From: Apostichopus japonicus
Lineage: Eukaryota > Echinodermata > Holothuroidea > Aspidochirotida > Stichopodidae
DNA length: 64,000 bases
Assembly (NCBI RefSeq): GCF_037975245.1
Contig: NC_092568.1
Coordinates: 11,123,501-11,187,500, forward strand
Direction of reading: 5' to 3'
This document shows positions 22,160-35,379 of this stretch, one piece after another (within the stretch, counting starts at the first letter, position 1; each line of letters starts with the position of its first letter). The position numbers and the translations under genes were made by a program. The notes under the pieces were generated by a model. It ran no database searches, was not told the DNA's origin, and saw nothing but the letters and a program-made list of their open reading frames with translations.

Positions 22160-23425
22160 AAGGTCACCTATGCTAAAATGTTTCCTTCATCACATGTAAT
22201 AATGTAAAAAATATGTAAGAAGGACCAAAAAAGGTTTCTGATAACTTTCTCCCCGTCCAGATGCCATTGAATTGTGTTATAATAGTTGTTCGATCCTAAG
22301 CATATACTGTAAGTTTTTTGTAAGCTCTAGATGGAAAAGTTCAAGAATGAGCTCCATACAGTATCAATGAAAGCATTGTAAAACCTTTGTCTGCACACAT
22401 CAAGACATGTACAACATGAAACCTATACCCTTTCTTCAAGTTTTTGGTTGCAACTACATTACAAGAAAATGTTATTAACGTTAATACCATAAACCCTTCT
22501 AATTATATGTAACAGAGAATCTTTTAGCATTCAGATTCCAGGCCATGCAACTTTAGTCAATGTTGTGAACACTCTAATGTGTTACATAAGGTGCAAGCTA
22601 CATCCATTCAAATATAGTATGCATTACTTGTGTTAATTAGATATGAAATTTCATTACTTCCAATTCTAACATATTTCAATTGTTCTAAAAGTCATAAGGG
22701 GAAGTATATGGTATTCTTCGGAATTGAACAAAGCAAATTTTTGACTGGAATGAACTACTACCAACTATAGACCTTAGTTTAGAACTGCATTGCTTAATTG
22801 TGACCTTATTTTAGATGGTGTTGACAATTTACATTTTGCTCTGAAGAGTTTACTGAATCAGTGGAAGCGTATAGGCCCAATGCATTGGTCTGTACCTTTG
22901 GTACAAAGCAGCATTTTCAGGGGGTCATTATAAGAGTATTAGTTTAATTGCTCACTCACTACAAAGCAAAATAGCTGTTAATGATACTTTGCTCTCTTTG
23001 TCCGTGTCTTATAGTAGTTCTTATAAGCAAGAAGATGTTTTTAGAGAAGGCTCTAACTTAGTGGGGAAACTCAAAAGGAAAGCCTTTTCGTCTGCAACTC
23101 CTTTGTATGTCATTACTAATTAAAAGCTAATGCTACAATGTGAATGATGAAAGCATCCCTTCTTAGGATGGTAGTATTTTACATAGATACAATTCTCCAG
23201 TTCACTGCGATCTATAAACAATTATTTCCAATTAGTCCTGGATACATTAGTGACAAAGGGTTTGCTGTTTTAAATTCTGGCTTGTACCTCTTCTCCCAGC
23301 CCCTTTCCAACTGGCTCTTGAACAATTTATATTAAAGCTATCACCACATGTGCCTGTACGCAATAACATACTTTAAAATGTAAAAGTTCTCAAACTTTAT
23401 ACCTATGGAGACGTTCATTGGTACT
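22160..23425. other. Non-coding stretch
   Basis: AT-rich, no supported exon, RNA gene or repeat array. Confidence 0.45.
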
Positions 23426-23429
23426 ATAC

Positions 23430-24070
23430 TATCCTTGTTTAATATCAATCAAATATTCACAAACAAGGACTCCAAAGTTAAATCAGTTAACCAGAGTAAA
23501 ATTAGTACTCCCACACTGTACTGTTTACAAAGAATTATGTAAGATGTGCACCTACTTGAGCTCAGACATAGAAATTAACTTGAGTTGCAACTTCAAATAG
23601 TCACAAACAAGGACTCGAAAGTTTACACAGTACTCCACAATAAACATCAGTACCCCACACTGTACTGTATACCACAAATTATGTAAGGTTTGCTAGTTTC
23701 TTGTCTGAAATATGAGGTCAAAGTTGGGAAATTTTAATTCAAAAATTTGTTTTCTATATAAAGCACATATTTGAGCTGAGACAAAGAAAGTAACTTGAGT
23801 TGCAACTTGAAAGAGTCACAAACAAGGACTCCAAATTTAAAACAGTACCCCAAACTAAAAATCAGTACCCCCACACTATACTGTATACCAAGAATTATGT
23901 AAGATTAGCTAGTTTCTTGTCTGAAATATGAGGTCAAAGTTGGGAAATTTTAATTCAAAGATTTGTTTCCAATGAAAGACACATATTTGAGTTCAGACAT
24001 ATAAATGAACTTGAGTTGCAACTTCAAATAGTCACAAAGAAGGACTCCAAAGTTAAAACAGTACTCTGAT
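23430..24070. repeat. Tandem repeat, about 160-215-bp unit
   Basis: Four imperfect copies begin TCACAAACAAGGACTCCAAA (about 23457, 23600, 23815 and 24032). They share CCCACACTGTACTGT, AATTATGTAAG, GAAATATGAGGTCAAAGTTG and AACTTGAGTTGCAACTT. Unit length differs because one copy lacks an internal block. Confidence 0.8.
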
Positions 24071-24560
24071 CATTGTTTGAACCAACACCTTCATTTGGGT
24101 ACCATGTATTCCCTATATAATGTTCTAGATCCATTCATTTGAATATTTTTTCAGGCCAATGAGAATCATTGATTAATGCCTATCCTCAGTTCCCTACCCA
24201 CATCATGACCTATTCCCTACAGTCATCAAACTCTTGATTGACTGCAATTGTATACAAGTCCTATAAATTCATTTATGCAGAGATGTACAGTGAGTATAAT
24301 GTAGGTATAATCATTGTTTAAACCAACACCTTAATTTAGGTACTATGTAATCCCCAATTAATGTTCTAGATCCATTCATTAGAATAATTTTTCATGTCCA
24401 TGGGAGTCATTGATTATTGCCTATCCTCAGTTCCCTTCCCACATACTGACCCCCTCCCTACAGTAATAAACTTCTAGGTTCACAGCAATTTTATACAAGT
24501 TCTTTTAAAGTGTATCTTCAGAAATGTACGGTGAGTATCACCATGTTCTTAATCCATTCA
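24068..24560. repeat. Tandem repeat, about 240-bp unit, two copies
   Basis: Copies start near 24068 (ATCATTGTTTGAACCAACACC) and 24310 (ATCATTGTTTAAACCAACACC). They run in parallel through ATGTTCTAGATCCATTCATT, TATCCTCAGTTCCC and TGTAC(A/G)GTGAGTAT. A truncated third copy starts near 24541. Confidence 0.8.
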
Positions 24561-24569
24561 TTTGAATAA

Positions 24570-26570
24570 CTTTACAGATTCCCATAGTGAAATAATGTTA
24601 TATAACTAAATAACCTACTAACAACTATTTAAAATGGAATATCAGATGCACATTCATCTGCCCATTCATAAACTGAATATTAAATAGTAAATATTGCCCA
24701 TGTACCCACTGTAATATACATGATTATGAAAAATCTTCTGGTACTGAATCCCAATTGTATTCTTTACTTTCCATTGAGTTGCCTCAGAATGTGTACTATG
24801 TTCGAGACTCATTCATTATGATATAATTTTAAATTTCCATAATGATACTACTGCTACTCTACTTTCAGCTGAACATAGTAGACTGTTACAAACAGTATGG
24901 CTTATAACCCCAAAACAATGTTATTCGTTTATGTTTTGTTAACTCAATATTAGAAGTAAGAGAAAAATCCATACATTCTAAGCGAATCAGGTGGATTTTA
25001 GGCAGGTGCCACATTACTGCCTTTCTTAACCTCACTGGAAAGAATTGTTTTGCCTATGTAGTTTTTTTTTTATATTTTATATCAATGTCTCATTTGAAAG
25101 AAATATTAAACGCCTGCTCTCTCCAATCAAACTATCAATAGCTGACAGTTCTCATAACCTGTTTACAATAATTTATATTTTTAATGTCAATGATAAATGT
25201 CATATTGTTCATGTATCATGCGAAATAAAAAAAAAGTCAAAATAGCACAACATGATTTACACTACATACAGCATATAGGTGCAGATCAGAAACAGAAACT
25301 GGCCAACATGTTAGTAATTATACAGCCTGTTCCCCCGTGTTCATCTTCTAAACCATATTTTACAATATGTTTCCTATTAAAGTCCGTCATGTTTCCCAAA
25401 GTTACAAAATGTTACCCAGTAAAGTGGCTTCAAAGGATCCGGCAGTGCTGTCCCACACCTGGGGTATTGGTGTGTTAACCCTTTATAAGATACTTCAAAT
25501 CCAATTACATCAAAAAATATATAAGTTTGATATTTCTTACCATGGTTATATGTATAAGGACTACTACGTGGTCCAGAATTAAAGTTTTAACTATGAAAGT
25601 GATGTGTAGGATTGCCTGCAAATTGCAGTATTAATTTATGTTGTAAGTTTGTTATTACATTTTTCATTTACAACAATAAGAAATAAATTGTATGAAATTT
25701 GTTGTTCCATGTAAGGCATGCATCGAACAACACAAGAGGATTTGCAAAAGAAAATGGGAGTATCTACACTCTGGGATCCTTACTATGATGTCTGGAACCA
25801 TAATTCAATGTGTTTCTTTCTTGGTACCTTAGTTTGTCCAAAGATACAATTCTGTACCCCAACTATAGGTTTATAATGTGCCAAGAGTGGTTTCCCAAAC
25901 TGCGGTGTCGTAAAATGTAAACATCCCCCCAAAATATCTCCAGAACCCGAACATCAAAATAGGTCATAAAGGCAGTATGAACGTCATCCAGGGTTAGCTA
26001 GCAAACTACTCTTCTGCTGCATATGCAATGTATATAAAGGCTAGTAACCGCTGGGGGTGGTTTCCCTCTGAATAAGATTTGTAACATTACAAAGCTGTGA
26101 AGAAAACACAAACGCAGCTTGACATTTCGGATCTTATTGCAGGTCAATCTTTGTTAAATAACCTCCGAGTCTCCCAAGGGATGAATTCTAACGCTTTAAG
26201 AAGTGCAGTGCGGATTGTTAGAAGATGACTTCAGGCGAAATTCTAGTATGGCTATATGCCATAGTCCAAGCAGAAATAAACGTTTAAGAAATACTAATGT
26301 TTCCATTGCTATCCCGGCTTCTCTGCAAAGCAAATGAAAGCTAAATTAATGATGACGTCGATCCGCTTTTAGGATTTTCTGGTGACAAACAATGTAAAAC
26401 TTATATTGAAGAGGACATATTCTAGAACGATAGTTGAAAAACCGATATCCATACATTTCTACTCTACTCAAGTTATGGTTGATTAAATGTACCGTATTTT
26501 GGAGGCCTAAACCGTCAACCACTCCAGGTAGACGGATCACGGCACGGTATGTGATTCATCTGTCTTTGAG
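24570..26570. other. Non-coding stretch
   Basis: AT-rich with overlapping chance frames at 25045-25582 that lack any recognisable domain or splice context. No supported feature. Confidence 0.4.
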
Positions 26571-26573
26571 AAT

Positions 26574-28252
26574 AACAAGAGCCCAAGGGCACCATGGTTC
26601 CTTGTTTGTAAGGAATATTTACAAGGGTAGCAGCACTGTCCTAAAATTGTTATGTGGTCCGATGTACACATAATATTATTGCCAACAATATCACAAATCC
26701 ACCGTTGGTACAGGTTTTGAGAACCAGATGTCTGATATGAGCAAGAGTTGGCTCTTTATACAGAAATCACAGAATCATCCTAACTGTACTTATTAAGAAT
26801 TTTAACAAAACCATGCAAAACCTTGATCTCTAATAACTATGCACATAAAGGTTGTCAGTTGTTGGTTGAGTCAAATGCAGGTCAACTATTGGATAAGGTA
26901 ACTTCCAATTTTGATGGAACTTAGGTTCTCAAGTTATTGAAAAAAACTAGCTTTTGACCCCTACTTGACCTTTGCTGACCTTGGATCACATGACGGTTAT
27001 CTTTGGAAACGATCCCCAACCCCATTTACAACTAGTCCCAAAATATCATCTGTGCCCTATCCTGTCAGTGGGAGTTTCACAAGTAATTGCCCAAAAAACA
27101 AAACATTTTGACCCATAATTGACCTTTGGTGACCTTGGAGCACATCACGGTTATTTTCGAAAACGTGCCCCTACTTCATCACAACTTGTCCCAATATATC
27201 AGCCATGTCAGACTTCGTGACTAGAAGTTGTTGCAAGAATTAGCATAAGTTGGCAGTTTTTTGTTTTTTGATGGTTTTTATCAAAAACATTTCCCTCGAT
27301 GATGTGAAGCCTCTCCTAAAATTGTTATGTGCTCCAATGTACACACACAATGTTATTGCTAATAAGGTATCAAAACCAACTTTTGGCCCCTCATAACTTG
27401 AGAACCGGTGTACGATTGAAGCGGGAGTTGGTTTCCTCTATAAAGCAGAAAGAGCTTTATCATAAATCAAAATATTGACAAACTTATTTTGTTTTGCCCC
27501 GTATCTCCTAAAATGAGCATATTTTTCCAAAATTTGACCTTTGACCTTTGAACTCACGGTCAGATGTAGTTTGACACGCTGATTCCAAAATGCAATATGA
27601 CAAGTCTGTACGACCATCCTAACTGTACTTATTAAAAACAAACTTGACCTCTGATAACTTCACACATGAAGGTCGCACAGGGGTCAACCAAGGACAATTT
27701 TGATCGGAAGGTACCTTTGAGATCCGATTATGGCCACGAAAATTCAAATTACCAATGAAGCTGATAAAGGTCAACGGAGGTCAAACTTAGGTCAAAGGTC
27801 ACCTAGATGTGGGTCGACTAATGGATTACCATAGCGTGACTCAAACCTTGACGGACATTTTGTTCTCAAGTTATTGCAAAAATACTATTTGTTGACCCAT
27901 AATTGACCTTTATTGACCTTCGATCACATGACCATCATGTTTGGAAACGATCCCTTACCTCATTCACAACTACTCACAAAATATCAACCATGTCGGACAC
28001 TGTCAATAGGAGTTATTGCTGTTTTTAATATATTGGTTTTTGGCATCTTACTGACCTTTAGTTGACCTTTGCGGGCACCAAAAACAATAGGGATCTTCCT
28101 CTTACTATGGGATATCCACCCACCAAGTTTGATCATGATACATCATTTCCTTATTGAGATATCGTGTACACAAGCCAAGCGTCACATACACACACCTACA
28201 CACACGCCAAGTTGAATGCATAGGTTCCTTGCTTTGCAAAAAGCAAGCAACC
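26574..28252 (+). mobile_element. HINE/Helentron-like repeat, copy 1
   Basis: It begins AACAAGAGCCCAAGGGCACC followed by ATGGTTCCTTG. It ends with a CA-rich stretch, GCATA, and a terminal hairpin at 28223-28252 (GGTTCCTTGCTTTGC paired with GCAAGCAACC). The same start and end words bound the 45709-53188 element. The body is built of diverged sub-repeats rich in TGACCT/AGGTCA words, with TTGACCTTTGGTGACC and GGATCACATGACC recurring. No coding capacity. The subterminal inverted word (GGTTCCTTG/CAAGGAACC), 3' hairpin and internal tandem repeats resemble Helentron-associated elements. That assignment is inference. Confidence 0.6.
27535..27547 (-). promoter_or_regulatory. Perfect DR1 nuclear-receptor-type site
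   Basis: TGACCTTTGACCT is two AGGTCA half-sites in direct orientation with one base between (minus strand), the known consensus of RXR/HNF4/COUP-TF-type receptors. It lies in repeat DNA, and function is not shown. Confidence 0.4.
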
Positions 28253-28429
28253 CAAAGATGCTTCGGGATGTGGCTTCTGCCTGAAGATTCAATAAACTTT
28301 TCAGCAATGTTGCTAAACATTTACCATCAGCCACCAGTGTTTTTGTTTGTTTTATAACTAGAGAACAAGGTTTTTAAAGTATGATCTTTAAACTTCAAAC
28401 AAACACTTAGCTATCGGTGATTTTTAACA

Positions 28430-28860
28430 TCTTTGGGTAAATTAAGAGATACGATAAGTTGTCAATTAAACATTTGCAGAAAATCGTTCATTTGCTCAGT
28501 TGGAATATAGTGAACTATAAAACATGTTGCAGCAAAATGTACGATAAGTTGTCAATTGAACATTTTGCCGAAAATTGTTCAATTGCTCAGATGGAATGAG
28601 GTGAACAATTGAACAGTTTGCAGAAAAATGTTAAATTGGCGAGATATGATTAGCTGTCAATTAAACATTTTGCAGAAAATTGTTCAATTGCTCAGTTAAA
28701 GCAACTGAGAAATCCAACATTTTCTGATTTTTGATAAGATATTATCTTGTTATCTAAACAATTTACTGAAATATGTCAACTTATGGGGCAAAGTTTTTCT
28801 TATGTTGTTGGCACTTTTAAGCTTCCGTATCCAAGAGTCTAGAAAGGGAATATTCCATTG
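28430..28860 (+). repeat. Palindromic repeat family, copy with tandem core
   Basis: About three copies of a roughly 95-bp unit carrying GATAAGTTGTCAATTAAACA, TTTTGCAGAAAATTGTTCAA and TTGCTCAG.TGGAATGA.GTG. They are followed by a unique right part (CTCAGTTAAAGCAACTGAG to GGCACTTTTAAGCTTCCGTA). Within a unit, CAATTGAACATTTT and AAAATGTTCAATTG-like words are inverted around a GCAG loop, so single strands can fold. Another copy lies at 63480-64000. Confidence 0.8.
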
Positions 28861-30000
28861 CTATATTTGAATCCAGGGAAAGTAAGTGCAGTGCAAACCT
28901 TTATCGGACGCCCAACTAAGTTGACTGCGTCATAGAAGAATGTACTGCAATACAGAAAGTGGCGACAAACGGTACGTACACGATTGATCACACTGCCAGT
29001 GACCAAGACCTCCGACCAATTCTACAGAAAACGTAAGTAAATTTATCACTTGATTTGATTTTCTGAAAGAGAAATGAATAAACATCGTTACGACATAATA
29101 TCAGACTCAATCTATCTCACTAGGCTACAACAATTCAATAGTTGGCAAGTTACACTTTCTTAATTATGGACATTGTTCTTATCGTTATTAATCCGCAAAT
29201 GTGTAGACTATGGCTTACTTCATGCAATTTTTCACAAGTAAACAATCACAAACGGGTGGTAACTTTTTTGAAGAAAACATTATAGCATGTTCCATATTGT
29301 TGTACAATGTTACCTTAGACACTTCACTCGATACATAGAGCACAAAGTCAAGTCGTCTATATTGTTCACCGTATTAATTTTGATTAGACAGAAATGTAGG
29401 AGAAACGGTCGTATCATACCGTATGGAAATGTTTGTAGGATCACCAACAATTTATGGAGGTGCACCGATATTTAAAGGAGGGTTACAATAGGGGATGTTA
29501 CTTGTGAAGCTTCTGTTCACATGATGGTGGGACAAATTAAGGGGTTAGGGGTAGCAGATCACTAGTCTGAAAGTGGAGGGAGCATGCTCCTGGGCCCAGA
29601 CTGGCTACCGGACTGCTAGGGGAAGGTTTAACATTCAAATGGAGTCATACAGCCGCCTTAGGTAAATGCTCAGAAAATGTTTAAGACTGATATACACTGT
29701 CAACTCATATTTAGGTAAAACATTTTTATGGCAATTACTCAACTTGCTGTGTATAATTTGATGATGCAGGAGCTTAGAAATAGGTCAAAATCAAATCATA
29801 TCACATCTGCAAAACAGAACTTCCCACAATGTATTGCTCTGTACTTTCTGAAAAGTTAAAAACAGCATTTTAAAATTTCTTGGCACCTTTAAAACTTTCT
29901 GAAGGGTGCGGGACACAACATCAAATCCACCTCCCCTCATGCTTAGTCACTGACTCGTGTAGGCAATCAGTCTCAATAGACTCGTTTATCTCATAAAAGG
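28861..30000. other. Upstream flank of the ApoL-like gene
   Basis: No coding exon is recognised. AAAAC|GTAAGTAAAT at about 29030-29040 is a good donor and could end a 5' untranslated exon (about 28960-29030) of the ApoL-like gene. There is no acceptor or transcript evidence. Confidence 0.3.
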
Positions 30001-30003
30001 AGC

Positions 30004-30500
30004 TCATCATTTTACAGTGAAAATGTTTAACCATATTCGCAAACAAAATAGTGATGAAAGCTGGTAAAAATAGTAGTGTAAGTTGACGCATTTGGGTAAG
30101 CTGTAGATCTTCAATTTGCTGCTATCGACAAGCAGGAAGTAGCTTCTGTGTGTTGAATGTCTGTGATATGTTTACTGTGTGCTGTGTGTAACTGTAAAAG
30201 ATGAAGTATATACGTCATGTGTATACAACAAGTGTTATTTATTAACGATGTAGACACAGACCTAGTATCGTTATCATTTTACAGTGAAAATGTTTAACCA
30301 TGTTCGCAAAAAATAGTGACTTAAAGCTGGTAAAAATAGTTACTGTAGTGTAGATTGATGCATTTGGGTAAGCTGTTGATCTTCAATTTGCTGCTAGCGA
30401 CAAGCAGGAAGTAGCTTGTGTGTTGAACATAGTAACATTATAACCTTTTACAGTGAAATTGTGTTCGCCAAAAATAGTGATTAAAGCTGATTCAAAACCA
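30004..30500. repeat. Tandem repeat upstream of the ApoL-like gene
   Basis: A block of about 150 bp (ATTTTACAGTGAAAATGTTT, GGTAAAAATAGT, CATTTGGGTAAGCTGT, CTTCAATTTGCTGCTA, GACAAGCAGGAAGTAGCTT) occurs at about 30009-30150 and 30277-30425. A shortened third copy starts near 30447. Confidence 0.85.
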
Positions 30501-31586
30501 TTGCGGTTAACTTGTTGTTCACATTAACCTTCATTGATGACTGAAGGCTGAACGTAACTATGAAACATCGTTGATGATAAACTGTGGTCACAGCCCATTT
30601 TCCACAAACGATTGACATAGCTCTACATATTGGAATGCCCTCTCATGCCCTCTTTAGCGCCGCCATTTTCGACAAGAAGGAATACCATCAATGTTCACTT
30701 TTCACATAATTCACAGGAACAGATTGGGTATTAATAATAATGAGTATAAATAAAACTCAGAACGCATTCACACAAATGAATTTGGTATCAATACGAATGA
30801 GTATCAATGAAAAGTACGATAATGGACATTGAGTCATTTCTCTCAGTTTTCGAGTATTAATAGTTCCCCTGTTTGGGTTGTTTTTTATTGGGACATGGAA
30901 TATTTTCTCTAGATCTTAGAGTAAAAAGCTTTCTCAATTACTTTCTTTTTTGTTACTTTTAGTATCGGAAATTAAATATTTTCTCTCCCTTATAAAGTAA
31001 TACTATTTCTCTCTTTTTATTTCGATATAATGTCAATGATGGAATGTTCTGATTATATTAATGCAAGGGTTTTATAATGACGTATCCGACGGAGCCGGTG
31101 TAGCAACTGCAGGGGAATGCTTGGACCTATACATTATTTTCAAACTTTGTGAACATTGAAATCGCGTAGGAAACGATTAGGGTCAATGATGGGTCGTTCA
31201 CATCATAACTATGCTCGTGTATCCGTTTTCAAAGTTTCTTAACATTAAACTCGCCTAATAAATACTTCTTCGGTGCAGTCAGTCCCAGGTGAACATTGAG
31301 AAATCTCGACGTAGCCACGCGATTTAAGGGTGTTTTCGCATGGCGGGTAGTCTATAATTGCCCAATTCCTTGAACTGTTGCAGTTTTCAATTGTCATTCT
31401 GCACTTTACTTGGAGAAGGTACAGCTTTGGAGTTTTTTGTTCAACTAGGCCTAACGTTAGGCCTACCATGGGAAACCAAAGACAACAACTTTGATAAGAC
31501 TCATCATCATGAATTATACAAGCTACACAAACGTATCACAATTGTTGGTTCTGGTGATCTCAGCGACATTGTGGGCTTCAACAAAT

Positions 31587-34500
31587 ATGTTAACTTTGAA
31601 GGTATGGTCTTATAAACCGTCTTTGACAAATCAGCCTAAAGATAATTTATATTTTTAATATGTCTATAATGTCAGCAGAACGTATGCTATAAACTGCTGC
31701 CAACTGAACACTAAGAAACCATAAGCAACCAGGGCGGACGAAAGAACTGCATCTGCATTGCATTTGCATAAGGATACCAGTAAAATTCCTGAGATGGTAA
31801 GGATATGTGTCTGGCACGCATAACCTGGTCACTGCAGGTTTACTCATCTCTGCTACTAACGTAAACGTCACAACATATCAACGCACAGAACGGATTATCA
31901 TAATAATTCATGACTACAAGAAAACACAACACCAAGCAACAGCAATATGAGAATGCGTCAGTATACCGGGGCTGTTGGTGGGTTATTGTGAACGAGCAAG
32001 AGTGCCACAGACCATTATTTCAACAAATATTTGTAAAAGTAAAACAAGACTGATTGACGTTCACTTTTTGTTTTAATACCAGAGTATATAACCATCTGCA
32101 ATATCGAATACTTCTGTTGTAGACAGATGTGAATAACCCCGCAGAAGGCAACGAATCAACTATCTTGAGAATGGAGGTTACGAATGCATTTGAAGCTTTG
32201 GAGTTTTGTTTACGCTGTCTTAATGATATTCTGGTATTGCACTCCTATTTTTACGCTATCAATTTATTGTATCAATTTAATTGAAAGCATATTGTTCGCG
32301 GAGTATTCAATCTACCGTGCTGCAACAAGTTAATATTCATATCCATATTTATATTCATATTATTAATCGCTATATCTTATGTTCATCACTTTGTTGCAGT
32401 TTATGTTGCATTCGTTATAATCAAGTCTAAAGTCTAATGGTTACCAACCCAAAGTTTCACTCGTGACTCGTAAAACATAATATATGGAAACACTAAGGCA
32501 TATGGAAACACTAAGGCGATTTTTAAATATGTTTTAGAAAAAATAATTGATGTAAGCTTTTCCTAATCTTAAATACTTTAATGAACTTATTAAAGGGTGT
32601 TATATCATCCTGGGGATGGGTCATTAAAATGTTCTGATAAATTGGGTGCCTTGATGCAATTGGTGCTGTTTTATGCAGCGTTTAAAACAATATACTCTAT
32701 ACTAAATTTATAAGTGCATTTATTGTTCTCAAAGATTATTCAGTGTCCTTCAGTTGGGCCGAAGGGGGGGGGGGGGTGGTTGGCTGAGGTATTTTTAGTG
32801 TCTCAGCGTACAGCGCGGCTTATGTTGTACAATGCGTTGTGTGATTTCCTTCCCCGTAGAAAATTCGAAAATTTCAATTGCACCACGGCGTGTCCTTACA
32901 TAACTGCTGATCATTGGTGGCATGTAATCCTGTTTTGAATTAATAAAGTACATATCGTTTTCCTAACGTCCAGTTCATACACAGAGAACTAAGTTAACGT
33001 CCTTTTTTAATATTTGAAATTATATTGTTTTCGTCACTAGTTGTTATTAATAACATTACACTTTAACTGTGAGTAAGTCAGCAAGGTATAATTATAATCA
33101 CCCTTCTTATGCCTAGATCACTATGAAGTATAAATATATAACTCAATTATTTTCAATGCTTTCAAGGATCTTCCATTATCAACAAACGAAGAAGTCTTCA
33201 CTGAAGAGACGATTGCCGATGTACGAAAATTAGCTGAGGCAGCCATTTATTTCAGGAAGAAGAAAAACTATGGCGTCATTGGTGGAAGCTTAGCAGGATT
33301 AGTAGGTGGTGCAATGTCACTCGCTGGGGCAATCTTGATTCCTTTCACATTTGCAACAAGCATCGCACTAATAGCTTCTGGGGCAGCAGTAGGACTGGCC
33401 GGAGCTGGTGTGAACATCGGGTTTTCGGTCGAGAAGGCCATTGGGGATAAAAAAAGGTTTAAAGAGTTTAAACCTGTTCTTGCAATGTTCGTCGACTTTA
33501 ATAAGCATTTCGCAAATGCAACAGTTACTATCCATTTGCTGCTAAAGTTTGTCTCAAGCCATATGAGGCCATATCTTAATTCGAAGCAATTAGGAAATGA
33601 CGAATTAACACAAAAAACAAAGATGGAAAACGAAATCAATCAACTTTATCAAAGAGGAGAGAACCATATGAATATTCACCAACAGTTTTGTCTTCTGGAT
33701 GGTTGCGTCCAAAATATTCTTACAGAGATGGGTGATATGCTGAGGCACATGCTCAGGGTAAAAGATATTGTAGATTTTGCTGCGGTTGCAAAAGAGGCAG
33801 AAACAGCTTCATTTGATCATCTTAAAGAGGCAGTTCCAAAAAGAGGACTTAGTGATACGGATACAACATTTCGTGTCTTTGTTAGGCGTTACCTCGCCGC
33901 TGACACCGAACTTCCTAGTGTTAAGATGGCTGCCCCTATAGGACAGATTGGTCAGGCTGCTGCAAGGACAGTCGTTGGAGGAGGAGGAGCGGCTGCAGCT
34001 CGAACAGCACTAAGGGCTATTGATGTAAGTGTAAATCTAATTGGATATGGTTTTATCATATTGTTTACTTTACATTGGTTAACAGGGACATGTTTTTCAC
34101 TTTGATAAATTTCTAGACGCGTCCACTCTTGAATTTTCAGATAGTTATTAAACAAGACATATGGCGACATTAAGCAGGAGTTAGAAGATTTATGGTTTTG
34201 CTTCTGCTGCCCAATATATATGTAACTGAATCAATGCCATTTAGTAATTTTAATAATTAACTAATATATTTTGTCCCAAAAAATTGCCCCATTTCGAATG
34301 TTGTTTTATTCCGCTGTTTGTTAATCGTTAAATCCTATTCTTCCCAGACCACAGAGGTAACAATGTGACGTAAAATGTTCACTTACATATTTCATTGTGC
34401 ACCTTGATCATCTTGACGTCAATAAACTAGATCTAATAGAACATACGCTTCAGCTTTAAATATGTCAAAAATAACTATAATACCATGGGTGACAAGTGCA

Positions 34501-35183
34501 TGAAGATATGCGATTCCATAGAGCAAAACTATGTGAATACAAATTGTATTGAACTGAAAAATTAAGCCGTCTATGTTTTAACGCGTTCCTATAGCGATTA
34601 GGTAAATGACTTTTAAAGAGATGTACGTATCGAAACCTGAACGAAGTCTCTTTTTTGTTCCCTTTGCCAGTCAGATGAATTGATAAAATTGAGTAAATGA
34701 TAGCTTATCCATTCTTTGAAGAATATACTTAGAATTCACAACCGGTTCAGAAATATTGAAAGTACATGTAAATCATACTTCCCAGAAATTTTGAGAGCAA
34801 TAAGCAAGAAAGGGCTTATGATGTGGGACCATACTGACAGTCAACGATATGAATAAAATATGATTCAAAATTTTTCCCCTTTATCTACACAGACTGCTGA
34901 TGATCTTGCTAAAGTAGGAGGAGCAGTCGCAAAGGTTGCTAGTGGAGTTTCTGCGGCATCGATTGTTTTGAGTGCCGTTGGTATCGGTATAGACTTGGCA
35001 TTTCTTGGTCATGCAATTTATGATCTTGTTCAGATAAGCAAGGACGAAGACAGACGAAACGAAATTTCCAGCGAATCGAATGGTGCCGAAAGTAACAAAA
35101 AAAAGTCAAAAGAGTTGTCGGAGCAGCTCCTTGACCTTGCAGAAATTATGGAATTCGTGAATGAGATTTACCAGGCAGAGTAA
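31587..35183 (+). CDS. Apolipoprotein L-like protein, spliced
   Basis: Proposed exons are 31587-31601 (MLTLK, donor GTATGG), 33167-34024 and 34893-35183, all phase 0, giving about 387 residues. A possible extra phase-0 exon lies at 32123-32176 (18 codons, acceptor TTGTAG, weak donor GTTACG). Exon 2 opens with an acidic/helical stretch. Then comes a long Gly/Ala-rich hydrophobic hairpin at about residues 40-92 (GGSLAGLVGGAMSL, ILIPFTFATS, GAAVGLAGAG), the hallmark of the ApoL membrane-inserting region, and a mostly helical middle. The last exon has a second hydrophobic helix (SAVGIGIDLAFLGHAIYDL) and a Lys/Glu coiled-coil-like tail to the stop. Length and order fit the ApoL family, whose members bind lipid and membranes and in vertebrates act in lipid handling, cell death and defence. 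The model has no signal peptide, suggesting an intracellular form. The first exon is the least certain part. Confidence 0.72.
32123..32176 (+). other. Candidate additional exon of the ApoL-like gene
   Basis: 54 bases after CTTCTGTTGTAG are open in the phase shared by both neighbours (TDVNNPAEGNESTILRME) and end at a weak GTTACG donor. Including it would lengthen the acidic N-terminus. Alternative splicing or chance are both possible. Confidence 0.3.
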
Positions 35184-35358
35184 CATTTATTTAACATTAA
35201 TACAATATTTTAATATGTTGTTGACGTTTGTCAGTAAACTTTCCATTGTATATATAATGTAACATGGAATACACAGGAATACACAAAAATATTTATGCCT
35301 AAAATATTGGCACACTTCGGCAAGGAATCTTGTCTAATGCTTTCCGATTTTCATAAAA

Positions 35359-35375
35359 AATAAACGACCAATAAA
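35359..35375 (+). terminator. Polyadenylation signals of the ApoL-like gene
   Basis: Two AATAAA hexamers (35359-35364 and 35370-35375) lie about 180 bases after the stop, the expected position for a short 3' UTR. Confidence 0.55.
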
Positions 35376-35379
35376 AAAT

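Noticed and set aside
33268-33639. 123-codon frame on the minus strand
   Set aside because: Antisense shadow of the ApoL-like exon 33167-34024; no independent support.
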